Below are positions 8,748-17,715 of a DNA stretch of 64,000 nt, in pieces. The translations under genes were made by a program, and so were the position numbers. Source of the stretch: an uncultured Sulfitobacter sp. (lineage in GTDB: Bacteria > Pseudomonadota > Alphaproteobacteria > Rhodobacterales > Rhodobacteraceae); the NCBI RefSeq assembly GCF_947497275.1, contig NZ_CANMFS010000005.1, positions 124,001 to 188,000 of the forward strand, read 5' to 3'. Each line of letters starts with the position of its first letter. Position 1 is the first letter of the stretch. The notes beneath the pieces were generated by a model that was not told the DNA's origin, ran no database searches, and saw only the letters and a list, made by a program, of their open reading frames with translations.

Positions 8748-8894
8748 TCAGGCTGTCTTGCGCAGTGGCAACGCGGCCGATTGACGTTTGGCGATGAACG
8801 CCGCGCGCCTTGTGCTACGCGCCCAAGGCATGACCGTGTCATTCTCGGCGGCGGCCTTCGTGATCGATTTGATGAAGCGTGCGTTGGTTTTCAT
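8748..8894 (-). CDS. Small basic protein of unknown function (48 aa)
   Basis: The ORF reads MKTNARFIKSITKAA, then AENDTVMPWARSTRR, then AAFIAKRQSAALPLRKTA. It is Lys/Arg rich with a Trp and no membrane segment. The composition is protein-like, and a strong terminator lies just downstream. I recall similar short proteins in related genomes but cannot confirm this here. An in-frame upstream Met at 8963 exists but the segment before residue 1 is not protein-like. Confidence 0.55.
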   Translation of the reverse strand: MKTNARFIKSITKAAAENDTVMPWARSTRRAAFIAKRQSAALPLRKTA

Positions 8895-9181
8895 AGCCCT
8901 GTTTCCCGTTGCTCTGGTGATGTGCGGCTGAATGCCTCTGTGGAAATCATTATGACCGGGCAATAGGGCCGGTTTTTGGCATTGTCGGAAAAGTTTCAGA
9001 AAACCCCCAGATCGGCGAGGCCGAATTAAGGCCGCTCGGTCAAATTGTTTTTGGCAGTTGATACATAGATGAAATCAACTGCTTCGTGCCGGAATCGGTG
9101 CCGTTCAACAGTGCGTTTCCCAAATCGCATCAATCGTTTGGGGCCGTATCCGGGCACCGCGCGCCGCATTCTTGCCGGTTT

Positions 9182-9937
9182 TCAAAGCGCGATGGATGCG
9201 ATCAGCCGGCCATAGTCGGCTTCTTTTGCGCGCGTCGTCCGCCGATAGGAATAAAATCTGTCCGGATCGGAAAACGTACAATGGCGCGTCCATTCCGCGT
9301 GGCCAACGCCCGCCGCGCGCAACCGGTTCAATCCAAAGCCGGGAAGGTCGAACAACATCCTGTCGCCTTCGCCATTGATGAAGTAGCGGGCAAAGTCCGG
9401 GTCTTCGTCCAGAAAACAGTCCATGAACTCCGGCCCGACCTCATAGGCGCGCTGGCTGATGGAGGGCCCGATCACAGCGGTGATCTTCTCGCGTGTGGCG
9501 CCGAGGGCAATCATCGCTTCCACCGTCGCCTCCAGGATACCGTCAAGCGCGCCGCGCCACCCGGCGTGGGCTGCCCCGATGACACCGGCCGCCTGCTCGG
9601 CGAACAGCACCGGCTGGCAATCGGCGCTGAGCACCGACAGGGCAAGACCCGGTGTTTTCGTCACCAGCGCATCGGCGCGGGGCTTGTTTGCCAATGGTCC
9701 TGCAACCGGCAGCGCGGTGGCGGAATGCACTTGGTGCGCGCCGATCAGATGATCGGGCGTCACCCCCATCGCGGCTGCGACACGTGCGCGGTTGATAGAG
9801 ACGATTTCGGTCTGATCGGTAGAGCCTTGACCGCAGTTCAGCCCCGAGAAAACGCCCGACGACGCACCGCCGCGGCGGGTAAAAAAGCCGTGTTTGACAT
9901 TAGCCAAAGCGTCACTGGTAAGAATTTCGAGCGTCAT
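9182..9937 (-). CDS. pgeF: Peptidoglycan editing factor / multicopper-oxidase-like YfiH protein
   Basis: A 251-residue cytoplasmic enzyme of the YfiH/LACC1 family. The three metal or catalytic residues are visible: His71 in GAHQVHS, Cys107 in SADCQPV and His124 in AAHAGWRG. Family members act on purine nucleosides, and the E. coli protein removes wrongly inserted residues from peptidoglycan precursors. The open frame runs much further upstream, but that part overlaps the methyltransferase gene; the ATG at 9937 overlaps its stop by 4 bp (ATGA). It is the last gene of lgt-midA-pgeF. Confidence 0.93.
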   Translation of the reverse strand: MTLEILTSDALANVKHGFFTRRGGASSGVFSGLNCGQGSTDQTEIVSINRARVAAAMGVTPDHLIGAHQVHSATALPVAGPLANKPRADALVTKTPGLALSVLSADCQPVLFAEQAAGVIGAAHAGWRGALDGILEATVEAMIALGATREKITAVIGPSISQRAYEVGPEFMDCFLDEDPDFARYFINGEGDRMLFDLPGFGLNRLRAAGVGHAEWTRHCTFSDPDRFYSYRRTTRAKEADYGRLIASIAL

Positions 9938-10995
9938 GTTTCCAATCCGGGCAGCATCGCGTCCTCTGGGGCAACCACACCGATCACCTTGAACAGGTTT
10001 CCCATTTCCTGAGGGTGCGTCAACCGCCGATGTGCCGCGATGTGGCTTTCGAGTGCCGGTCCGCTCAGCCGGTCGGAAAGCGCCCGCGCACGCGCTGTAA
10101 TGCCCAGCCGTTCTAGGAAAACGCCCTGCGGTGTGACACGGCTGTGCGTGCATTGACCGCAGGCCGAAACCAGCGCCTCGAAGTCCACATGCGCGGTCAG
10201 ATCCGCGGTGCCGGGGGTGGCCAGCGGGTCTGTCGCGTCGTGGTCGCGCACCGCTTGCAACGTATCGCCCAACGACCGCCAGTCGCCGTAATCCACGATC
10301 AGCGCGGCACCGCCGTGACGCGCGATCCGGTCGGCGACGATGCCCAGCACCGGCGCAAGACCGGGGCAATGTTCGATCAGGTCTCCGTCGCGGGTGTCGT
10401 CCAGCCGGTGCACAAGCACGGGTTGCGGCTGTGCCGGACCCAGCCCGAAGACGAGATCGTCGCCTGCCAGCCCCACCTGCCGCTCGCGCCAGCCGTCGCC
10501 ATCGCGCACGAACTGGCGCACCGGCAGCGCATCGAAAAATTCGTTGGCGATCAGGAAGGTCGGCTGTTCCGGCAGGTCCTCTATTTTCGAAATCCAGCGG
10601 GGGCGGTGGTGCGACAGCGTTTCGGCCTGCACGCCGCGCAGGGCCTGCGATGCTTCGTAAAGGACGATCTGCGCCGCTTCGGTAAACCCCGGCACGCCGC
10701 GTGTCGCGCGCAGGATGTCGGCCATCAAGGTGCCGCGTCCAGGCCCAAGTTCGGCCAGCGTAAAGGTATCCGGCGCACCCCGGTCCAGCCACGCCTGCGC
10801 GAGCGACAGGCCGATCATTTCGCCGAACATCTGGCTGATCTCCGGTGCCGTTACGAAATCGCCCGCGCTGCCAAAGGGAGCGCGGTTTGTGTAGTATCCG
10901 TGGGTGGGGTGCAGCAGGCAGGCGGCCATGTAATCGCTGACACGCATCGGCCCTTCGCTGCGGATCTGCGCGATCAATATGTCGCGCAGGCTCAT
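9934..10995 (-). CDS. MidA/NDUFAF7-type SAM-dependent methyltransferase (DUF185)
   Basis: A 353-residue protein. GDFVTAPE at 45-52 and the SAM-binding loop [10 protein letters not shown] at 82-91 define the family whose mitochondrial member methylates an arginine of complex I subunit NDUFS2. The start at [10 protein letters not shown] overlaps the lgt stop by 4 bp (ATGA), and the stop overlaps the pgeF start by 4 bp, so translation of the three is likely coupled. The bacterial substrate is not known. Confidence 0.9.
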   Translation of the reverse strand: MSLRDILIAQIRSEGPMRVSDYMAACLLHPTHGYYTNRAPFGSAGDFVTAPEISQMFGEMIGLSLAQAWLDRGAPDTFTLAELGPGRGTLMADILRATRGVPGFTEAAQIVLYEASQALRGVQAETLSHHRPRWISKIEDLPEQPTFLIANEFFDALPVRQFVRDGDGWRERQVGLAGDDLVFGLGPAQPQPVLVHRLDDTRDGDLIEHCPGLAPVLGIVADRIARHGGAALIVDYGDWRSLGDTLQAVRDHDATDPLATPGTADLTAHVDFEALVSACGQCTHSRVTPQGVFLERLGITARARALSDRLSGPALESHIAAHRRLTHPQEMGNLFKVIGVVAPEDAMLPGLET

Positions 10996-11888
10996 GGTTC
11001 GGTGCGCGGCAGACGGCGGGCGCGCAGGATCAGCAGCCCACCCACGGCAATCATTGGCAGACTGAGGATTTGACCCATTGTCAGTCCCAGATCGCCGATC
11101 TGCCACACATAGCCCAACGGATTGCTGGGCGAGACGAATTGCGCATCGGGCTGGCGCACCAACTCGACCAGAAAGCGCGCGATGCCATAGCCGGCGAGGA
11201 ACGTTCCCATGATCACACCGGGCGTCTTGAACGCCCTCTTGCGCCAGGCCAGCCAGATCAGAACGCCGCCCAAGACAACCCCTTCGAGAGCCGCCTCATA
11301 CAGCTGCGAAGGATGCCGTGCACACAGGCCGACCACCTGCGGACAGTACTGCGCCGCCTCGGTCGGAAATGCGACACCCCACGGCAGATCCGTGGGCCTT
11401 CCCCACAATTCCGCGTTGATGAAATTGGCGAGACGCCCCAGCAAAAGACCCGGCGGGATGCCGAGGGCGATCAGATCCCCGGCGCTGATCTTCGGAATGG
11501 CCCGCCGCCACGTATAGAAGAGAGCGGCCAGTATCACACCCAATGCACCGCCATGAAACGACATGCCGCCCTCCCAGACTTTGATGATCTGGCTTGGGTT
11601 TGAAAGATAAAAGCCGGGCTGGTAGAACAGGACATACCCCAGACGCCCGCCGACGATGACGCCGATGATAATCCATGTCAGCAAATCTTCGAGGCGGGCG
11701 GGCGACATGACGGGGGTTTGCGCTGGCCAGAGCCGTGGCGTAGCAGCGGCGCGCACGGCCAGCCGCCAGCCCAACAAGATGCCGACGATATAGGCCAGCG
11801 CATACCAGCGCAGTGCGAATGTCATGCCGAACAGGGAGATCGAGAATATCTCGGGCGCGATGTCGGGGAAGGGAAGAAGAGCAATCAT
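10992..11888 (-). CDS. lgt: Prolipoprotein diacylglyceryl transferase
   Basis: A 298-residue inner-membrane enzyme that adds diacylglycerol to the lipobox cysteine of prolipoproteins. It has about seven membrane helices, HGG at 112-114, and the signature [13 protein letters not shown] at 151-163; [10 protein letters not shown] at 80-89 also fits. The length is usual. It is the first gene of the lgt-midA-pgeF operon and is divergent from ubiK. Confidence 0.96.
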   Translation of the reverse strand: MIALLPFPDIAPEIFSISLFGMTFALRWYALAYIVGILLGWRLAVRAAATPRLWPAQTPVMSPARLEDLLTWIIIGVIVGGRLGYVLFYQPGFYLSNPSQIIKVWEGGMSFHGGALGVILAALFYTWRRAIPKISAGDLIALGIPPGLLLGRLANFINAELWGRPTDLPWGVAFPTEAAQYCPQVVGLCARHPSQLYEAALEGVVLGGVLIWLAWRKRAFKTPGVIMGTFLAGYGIARFLVELVRQPDAQFVSPSNPLGYVWQIGDLGLTMGQILSLPMIAVGGLLILRARRLPRTEP

Positions 11889-11979
11889 GCGCTGATTGAG
11901 CGCGGCTGGGCGGGGAAGTCAACCTTGCACGGAGGCCCGTCGCACCCCATATAGGCGGAACAGTCACCGGAGAGTAAAC

Positions 11980-12222
11980 ATGCAGACCCGCAACAAGATT
12001 TTCGACGACCTCAGCCAGATCATGACCAACGCAATGGGCGTGGCGCAGGGGGCCAAGGACGAGGCGGAGAACGCCATGAAAGGTCTGATGGACCGCTGGC
12101 TCGCTGATCGCGATTTCGTGACCCGCGAGGAGTTCGATGCCGTTCGTGCAATGGCGCAGAAAGCGCGCGAAGAGAACGAGGCCCTCAAGGCGCGGCTCGA
12201 GACGCTCGAAGGCAAATCCTGA
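11980..12222 (+). CDS. ubiK: UbiK-type accessory factor (BMFP/YqiC family)
   Basis: An 80-residue coiled-coil protein of the form seen in ubiquinone-biosynthesis accessory factor UbiK: an N-terminal amphipathic helix (KIFDDLSQIMTNAMG), a middle DRWLADRDFVTREEFD block and a C-terminal coiled coil ending LKARLETLEGK. The start at ATG 11980 follows CCGGAGAGTAAAC. The frame is open further upstream but only the part from MQTRNKI is family-like. It is divergent from lgt. Confidence 0.85.
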   Translation: MQTRNKIFDDLSQIMTNAMGVAQGAKDEAENAMKGLMDRWLADRDFVTREEFDAVRAMAQKAREENEALKARLETLEGKS

Positions 12223-12567
12223 GACCCACGTATGCGCCGCAAGGCGCACAGCACTCATCCGGTGTGATGTGGCTATCCTGAACCGACCGTCCAGATAACC
12301 CGACGGGCGGGGACACCGCGCCGCCCGAAGCGCGTTTGCGCCGAACACAGTCGGACCAGGTAATCGGCGTCCAAACGATGCTATATCTGGCGTTATCCAC
12401 TATTCATTTGCGGTTATCCCCAGAAAAACACTTGCCAGACCCTGTTCGGACCGCCACCATATCTAGTATGACGCACAGGCAAGTTCGCGTTTTCTAGCGG
12501 AAGCACCCAAGCAATGGGGGCGTTTCGGGGCCTCCATCGCTAGGCGATAACAAAAAAAGGTGGCAAA
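12223..12567. other. Intergenic region with paired GTTATCC motifs
   Basis: 345 bp without a credible gene. A small TGCGCC-GCAA-GGCGCA hairpin follows ubiK at 12233-12248. Two direct copies of GTTATCC[A/C]C lie at 12392-12400 and 12413-12421, start to start 21 bp, and resemble DnaA boxes. The remainder is the presumed leader of the YbjN-like gene. Confidence 0.45.
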
Positions 12568-13068
12568 ATGGCCCTGTCCGAGCAGTACATCGAAGACGAT
12601 ATTCACCCCATCGACATCGTCGAAAACCTTGCAGCCTATCACGACTGGGATTTCGACCGCATATCTGACGAGCAGATCGCGATGGCCGTCGAAGGCCAGT
12701 GGCGGACCTATTCAGTGACGCTGGCATGGTCCGCATTCGACGAAACCCTGCGTTTGATCTGTACCTTCGAGATGGAGCCGCCAGAGGATAAGTTGCCGTC
12801 CCTTTATCATCTTCTGAACGATGTGAACGACCGCTGCTGGGCGGGCGCTTTCACGTATTGGGTAGATCAACAGGTGATGGTGTACCGCTACGGACTTGTG
12901 CTGTCTGGCGGTCATGTGGCCAGCCCTGAACAGATCGACACGATGATCGCCGCCGCCGTGATGAGTGCCGAGCGCTACTATCCGGCAGTGCAATTGGTCG
13001 TTTGGGGCGACAAAAGCCCCGCCGATGCGCTGCAAGTCGCCATTGCGGAGGCTTACGGGCGCGCGTAA
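12568..13068 (+). CDS. YbjN domain-containing protein
   Basis: A 166-residue soluble acidic protein. It has the YbjN pattern: an N-terminal helix (DIVENLAAYHDWDFDR), strands around WRTYSVTLAWSAFDETLRL, and LPSLYHLLNDVNDRCWAGAF before a final helical region. YbjN resembles type III secretion chaperones in fold; its role is unsettled. It is followed by proC 32 bp downstream in the same direction, so the two are probably cotranscribed. The start follows AAAAAAGGTGGCAAA. Confidence 0.85.
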   Translation: MALSEQYIEDDIHPIDIVENLAAYHDWDFDRISDEQIAMAVEGQWRTYSVTLAWSAFDETLRLICTFEMEPPEDKLPSLYHLLNDVNDRCWAGAFTYWVDQQVMVYRYGLVLSGGHVASPEQIDTMIAAAVMSAERYYPAVQLVVWGDKSPADALQVAIAEAYGRA

Positions 13069-13100
13069 CCCTGTTCCCCGAAGAAATGAGGGGAAATACC

Positions 13101-13916
13101 ATGAAAGACACACGGATTGCCCGCGACGGGCTCGTACTGCTGGGGTGCGGCAAGATGGGTTCTGCCATGCTCGAAGGCTGGCTTGCGCGCGGATTGCCAG
13201 CTGCCTCGGTCTGGGTGCAGGATCCTTACCCGTCGGATTGGGTGCAGGCGCAGGGGATCAACCTGAACACGGATATGCCCGCCCATCCGGCGATCGTGCT
13301 CGTGGCGGTGAAACCTCAGATGATGGCCGACGCGCTGCCGACGTTGCGGGCGATGGGCAACGGCAAGACGCTGTTCGTCAGCGTTGCTGCGGGCACGCCG
13401 ATCCAATTCTTCGAAAATACGCTTGGTGCCGAGACCCCGGTTGTCCGCGCAATGCCGAACACCCCTGCTGCGATCTCGAAAGGGATCACGGCAATCGTCG
13501 GGAACGACCGCGCGGGCGATGATGGATTGGCCGAAGCGGAAACACTGTTGTCGGCGGTGGGCGACGTCGTGCGGCTGACGCAAGAAGCACAGATCGATGC
13601 CGTCACCGGCGTCAGCGGCTCTGGTCCGGCCTATGTTTTCCACATGATGGAAGCGCTCGCCGATGCCGGTGCGGCGCAGGGTTTGCCACGCGACCTTGCC
13701 TTGCAACTGGCCAAGGCCACAGTCGCGGGAGCGGGCGCGCTTGCCATGGCCGCGGACGAAGATCCCAGCCAGCTGCGCGTTAATGTGACCAGCCCGAACG
13801 GGACGACCCAAGCGGGTCTGGACGTGCTGATGGACACAAAGACGGGCCTTGCGCCGCTGATCGCACGAACGGTCGCCGCTGCGGCGGACCGCTCGCGGGA
13901 GCTCTCGCATGGATGA
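13101..13916 (+). CDS. proC: Pyrroline-5-carboxylate reductase
   Basis: A 271-residue enzyme for the last step of proline synthesis, reducing pyrroline-5-carboxylate with NAD(P)H. The Rossmann motif GCGKMG is at 15-20, VAVKPQ follows, and the C-terminal family signature covers VTSPNGTTQAGLDVL. I chose ATG 13101 with GAGGGGA upstream; a Met 5 codons earlier is possible. Its end overlaps csaA by 8 bp. Confidence 0.95.
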   Translation: MKDTRIARDGLVLLGCGKMGSAMLEGWLARGLPAASVWVQDPYPSDWVQAQGINLNTDMPAHPAIVLVAVKPQMMADALPTLRAMGNGKTLFVSVAAGTPIQFFENTLGAETPVVRAMPNTPAAISKGITAIVGNDRAGDDGLAEAETLLSAVGDVVRLTQEAQIDAVTGVSGSGPAYVFHMMEALADAGAAQGLPRDLALQLAKATVAGAGALAMAADEDPSQLRVNVTSPNGTTQAGLDVLMDTKTGLAPLIARTVAAAADRSRELSHG

Positions 13917-14247
13917 CATTTCGTTCGACGATTTCCTGAAGGTCGACGTGCGCACTGGCCGCGTCATCCGGGCCGAACCGTTTCCTGAGGCGCGCAAGCC
14001 CGCAATCAAGCTGTGGATCGATTTTGGCGATGACATCGGGGTGCGCAAGACATCGGCACAGCTTACGGTGCATTACACGCCGGAGGGGCTGATCGGTCGT
14101 CAGGTGATGGCAGTTGTGAACTTTCCCGCCCGGCAAATCGGGCCCTTCATGTCCGAGGTTCTAGTTTTGGGAGTACCGGATGAAAACGGCGCGGTCGTGT
14201 TGGTCGCGCCGGATCACGAGACCCCGGCAGGAGGGCGGATGCATTGA
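13909..14247 (+). CDS. csaA: CsaA-type tRNA-binding domain protein
   Basis: A 112-residue single-domain protein with the EMAP-II/CsaA OB fold. FLKVDVRTGRVIRAEPFPEA at the start, the central TSAQLTVHY, and NFPARQIGPFMSEVLVLG near the C-terminus match closely. CsaA proteins bind tRNA-like nucleic acid and were described as secretion chaperones. It overlaps proC by 8 bp and the next gene by 4 bp, so the three form one coupled unit. Confidence 0.93.
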   Translation: MDDISFDDFLKVDVRTGRVIRAEPFPEARKPAIKLWIDFGDDIGVRKTSAQLTVHYTPEGLIGRQVMAVVNFPARQIGPFMSEVLVLGVPDENGAVVLVAPDHETPAGGRMH

Positions 14248-15194
14248 AAAGGGTATTGATTTCCAGAATTTTGCCGGATGAAGTTTATGCCGCTCTGAGC
14301 AGTTTCGATGTCGTGCGGCGGGACCGGACCCAACCGCTGGCCGCGGACGAGATGCGCGACGCGCTGCGCGATTTCGACGTCGTGATGCCAACCCTCGGAG
14401 ATCGCTTTTCGGCCGACGTTTTCGACGATGTGCCCAACCCGCGGTGCCGGCTGCTGGCGAATTTCGGGGTCGGGTACAACCATATCGACGTTGACGCGGC
14501 GAAAGCTGCTGGCATTACGATCACCAACACGCCCGGCGCCGTCACCGATGCCACTGCGGATATTGCAATGACACTGATGTTGGTGAGCGCGCGGCGCGCC
14601 GGAGAAGGCGAGCGTCTGGTCCGGTCGGGGAACTGGGAGGGTTGGCATCCGACACAGATGCTCGGCCTGCACCTAAGCGGAAAAGCCGTTGGAATTGTCG
14701 GAATGGGCCGCATCGGCGAGGCTATCGCACGGCGCTGTCATTTCGGTTTCGGTATGTCGGTGGCCTATCACAGCCGGACCCGCAAGGAGCTGACCTTTGA
14801 CGCCAGATACCACAATGATATCGTGGCATTGGCGGGTGAAGTGGATGTTCTTGTCGTCGCGGTTCCGGGCGGTCCGCAAACCCATCATTTGATCAATGCT
14901 GACGTGCTGGCGGCGATGCGGCAGCATGCGCGTTTGATCAACATCGCGCGCGGCGATGTTGTGTCACAAACCGCCCTGATCGACGCTTTGAAAGCGAGCT
15001 CGATAGGGGGTGCCGGGCTAGACGTTTATGAGTTCGAACCGGAGGTGCCAGAGAGCTTGCGCGCTCTGGATAACGTAGTGCTGTTGCCGCATTTAGGCAC
15101 GGCAACACGGGAGGTACGTGTGGATATGGGCCTTATGGTTGTTCGAAATATACAAGCATTTCTGAACGACGAAACGCCGCCCAACGTGGTTTAG
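14244..15194 (+). CDS. D-isomer-specific 2-hydroxyacid dehydrogenase (glyoxylate/hydroxypyruvate reductase type)
   Basis: A 316-residue NAD(P)-dependent dehydrogenase. The cofactor motif GMGRIG is at 153-158, and the catalytic residues Arg236 (NIARGD), Glu265 (EFEPE) and His283 (LPHLGTAT) are in place. NFGVGYNHIDVDAA is also typical of glyoxylate reductases. The start is TTG at 14244, overlapping the csaA stop, with GGAGGG 8 bp upstream; the rare start fits coupled translation. The preferred substrate cannot be told from sequence. Confidence 0.9.
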   Translation: MKRVLISRILPDEVYAALSSFDVVRRDRTQPLAADEMRDALRDFDVVMPTLGDRFSADVFDDVPNPRCRLLANFGVGYNHIDVDAAKAAGITITNTPGAVTDATADIAMTLMLVSARRAGEGERLVRSGNWEGWHPTQMLGLHLSGKAVGIVGMGRIGEAIARRCHFGFGMSVAYHSRTRKELTFDARYHNDIVALAGEVDVLVVAVPGGPQTHHLINADVLAAMRQHARLINIARGDVVSQTALIDALKASSIGGAGLDVYEFEPEVPESLRALDNVVLLPHLGTATREVRVDMGLMVVRNIQAFLNDETPPNVV

Positions 15195-15772
15195 AGATCC
15201 TCCACGGCCCGCCGCCAATGCTTGCGGCACAGTGAGACGTAGGTTTCGTTGCCCCCGATCTTTACCTGTGCTCCCTCACGCAGGACGCGCCCCTCGGAGT
15301 CCTGCCGCACCACCATCGTTGCCTTTTTCCCGCAGTGACAGATTGTCCGAATTTCGCGCATTTCGTCCGATAGCGCCAGCAACGCAGCCGATCCGGGGAA
15401 AAGCTTGCCCATGAAGTCGACGCGCAAGCCGTAACACATGATCGGCACGCGCAGGTCATCGACGGCACGGGCAAGTTGCCAGACTTGATTTTCGCTGAGA
15501 AATTGCGCTTCATCCACAAAAACGCAGGCGCAAGGCTGGGCTGCAATACGCTGCTTGATCTTCGAAAACAGGTCTTCGTCCGTCGCGAATGTATCTGCAT
15601 TCTGGCCGATACCGATGCGCGATGAAATACGGCCTTCTCCGGCGCGGTTGTCAAACTGCGCGGTGAGCAAATAGGTCGCCATGCCTCGTTCCATGTAGTT
15701 GTGCGCAGCTTGCAGCAACAGGGTGGATTTGCCCGCGTTCATGGTGGAGTAATTGAAATACAGCTTTGCCAT
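15191..15772 (-). CDS. tdk: Thymidine kinase
   Basis: A 193-residue type II thymidine kinase that phosphorylates thymidine for dTTP salvage. The P-loop STMNAGKST is at 9-17, VFVDEAQFL is the Walker B-like site, and ICHCGKKA plus LCRKHW supply the structural zinc cysteines. Relatives begin at MAKLYF, so I use the ATG at 15772, although an in-frame ATG at 15802 exists. It overlaps the convergent dehydrogenase by 4 bp. Confidence 0.94.
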   Translation of the reverse strand: MAKLYFNYSTMNAGKSTLLLQAAHNYMERGMATYLLTAQFDNRAGEGRISSRIGIGQNADTFATDEDLFSKIKQRIAAQPCACVFVDEAQFLSENQVWQLARAVDDLRVPIMCYGLRVDFMGKLFPGSAALLALSDEMREIRTICHCGKKATMVVRQDSEGRVLREGAQVKIGGNETYVSLCRKHWRRAVEDL

Positions 15773-15908
15773 GGCGGCATTTACACGCTCACAAACGTTC
15801 ATCGCAAGGGGTTCGCGGCGGTTTTCAGAAAGGGCGTGCAGAATGCACTAGGACTGGCAGGGCGTTGTTTGTACGGTTGCCCGGATGAGGGCAGTCAGGG
15901 ATTGAACG

Positions 15909-16370
15909 ATGCGTGCGGCCGGTAGCTATTTGAAGAAACACACCGAAGCGTTGGTCAAGGCGGTGGGAGTGGAAGCTGCCTGCGACGCGACTGGCAAATC
16001 GAAAGCCACGATCGGGCGGTACTATTCGGATCATGACGAGCACGCGGATCGCTTCATGCCGGTTGATGCGGTGGCGCAGCTGGAAGCTGTGGCCGGATTT
16101 CCCCATGTGACGCAAGCCCTTGCGGAACTTTCGGGTGCGCATATCGATTTCGACGCAAGGCGACCGAACGATATGTCAACCGGCGGTGTCAATTCAGACG
16201 TGATCGCGCTGAGCCAGCGGTTTGCGATGTTGATGGCAGAGTATCAGCAATCCATTACCGACGGGTTAATTACCGTAACCGAGGCGAAGCGGTTGCTCAG
16301 GGAGACATCGCAACTCCAGCAGGTGCTTGTCGATATGAAGCTGCATCTGGAAGACGAAAGCGGGCGCTGA
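15909..16370 (+). CDS. Putative DNA-binding protein of unknown function
   Basis: A 153-residue soluble protein that I do not recognise by name. The N-terminal third (SYLKKHTEALVKAVGVEAAC, then DATGKSKATIGRYYSD) looks like a helix-turn-helix of the kind found in phage CII-like or small regulatory proteins. The C-terminal third is a long amphipathic helix (LITVTEAKRLLRETSQLQQ) that could dimerise. It is a single gene between tdk and the KAS III-like gene, with no phage genes beside it. Confidence 0.65.
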   Translation: MRAAGSYLKKHTEALVKAVGVEAACDATGKSKATIGRYYSDHDEHADRFMPVDAVAQLEAVAGFPHVTQALAELSGAHIDFDARRPNDMSTGGVNSDVIALSQRFAMLMAEYQQSITDGLITVTEAKRLLRETSQLQQVLVDMKLHLEDESGR

Positions 16371-16411
16371 CCCCTTTTTATTCAACGCGATGGCGAAGGG
16401 TGCTACGACGG

Positions 16412-17536
16412 TCAGCCGTGCTTTTGGACGACGACTGAGCCTACCGAGTATCCTGCGCCGAAAGAGCAGATGAGGCCCGTCTCGCCGTCTTTGAGATCGT
16501 CGGAATATTTGGAAAAGGCGATGATCGAACCTGCGGACGAGGTATTCGCATAGTCTTGCAGAATATTCGGCTGTTCTCCGGGTTCCGGAACACGGCCCAA
16601 AACCTTGCGGCCAATGAAGTCGTTCATGGATTTGTTCGCCTGATGCAGCCAAAGCCTTTTGAGATCAGATGCTTCGACGCCAGTTTCTGCCAGATGCCCT
16701 GCGATATGGTCACTGACCATCGGCAGAACCTCCTTAAAGACCTTTCGCCCGTTTTGCATGAACTGCATATCGCGGCGGTCTGCAACGCCATCGGGGCGCG
16801 AGCGGCGCAAGAAGCCGTTGTTGTTGCGGATATTATTCGAGAACTCGGTCGCGCAGCGCGTTGATTTTATTTCAAAATAGGGACCCGAAGCATCCTCGCT
16901 GCGCTCAATCAACATAGCGGTTGCAACGTCCCCGAAAATGAAGTGACAGTCGCGGTCGCGCCATTCGAGATGGGCGGAGCAGATCTCGGGGTTGACGATC
17001 AGGGCGCTGCGGATTGAGCCGGAGCGGATCATGTCGGCGGCGGCCTGTATTCCGAACGTCGCGGAGGAGCAGGCGACGTTCATATCGAAGGCGAAGCCAT
17101 TGATTTCCAACAGGTCCTGTATCTCGATAGCGACTGCAGGATAGGCGCGTTCGAGATTAGAGGCGGCGCAGATCACGGCGTCGACGTCTGCAGCCGTCCT
17201 GCCCGCGGCGGCCAGCGCCTTTTGCGCGGCATCAAGGGCCATTTCCGCCATCAAGGAAGGCTCGTCGTCGGTGCGTTGGCGGAGCAGGGGATGCATGATA
17301 TGGGGATCGAGGATTCCCGTCTTATCAATGACATACCGCTGTTCTATGCCGGACGCCTTGAGGATAAATTCCTCCGACGAGGGGTCTTTGGCCGGCAGCG
17401 TCCCGGCGGCGATTTCGTCGCTGTGTTCGGCGTTGTAGATATCCACATAGGCGTTGAATGCTTTGACCAGTTCGGCATTCGTGATGACCTGATCCGGGGT
17501 AAAGACGCCGGTTCCAGTGATCGCGGGTGTGTACAT
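16412..17536 (-). CDS. Beta-ketoacyl-ACP synthase III-like protein
   Basis: A 374-residue thiolase-fold enzyme. The catalytic triad is visible: Cys156 (NVACSSAT), His298 (LWLHQANKS) and Asn331 (YANTSSAGS). FGDVATAM and the C-terminal SFGAGYSVGSVV also fit KAS III. It is longer than housekeeping FabH (about 320) because of an inserted segment near residues 30-90, a feature of FabH paralogues used in specialised acyl condensation. It is not in a fatty-acid synthesis cluster here, so a side role is likely. The upstream extension to 17623 is not homologous-looking. Confidence 0.88.
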   Translation of the reverse strand: MYTPAITGTGVFTPDQVITNAELVKAFNAYVDIYNAEHSDEIAAGTLPAKDPSSEEFILKASGIEQRYVIDKTGILDPHIMHPLLRQRTDDEPSLMAEMALDAAQKALAAAGRTAADVDAVICAASNLERAYPAVAIEIQDLLEINGFAFDMNVACSSATFGIQAAADMIRSGSIRSALIVNPEICSAHLEWRDRDCHFIFGDVATAMLIERSEDASGPYFEIKSTRCATEFSNNIRNNNGFLRRSRPDGVADRRDMQFMQNGRKVFKEVLPMVSDHIAGHLAETGVEASDLKRLWLHQANKSMNDFIGRKVLGRVPEPGEQPNILQDYANTSSAGSIIAFSKYSDDLKDGETGLICSFGAGYSVGSVVVQKHG

Positions 17537-17715
17537 CTTGAAATCCTCTTTATGGTCAGATGGTTGGCGCGGTGAATTGCTGTGGATAACACCATTCGAG
17601 GCGAAATGGCACAGGATGTACACTGCGCGTACACCGGACGTGCATACGCTTTGTTCGCACGTTTTTAACCAAAATTTTGCAAACTGCCCATGGGAAATCT
17701 GAGAAGGAACGCGGC

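Noticed and set aside
9938..10792. N-terminal extension of the pgeF frame
   Set aside because: It overlaps the midA-type gene in another frame; the ATG at 9937 with the ATGA overlap fits better.
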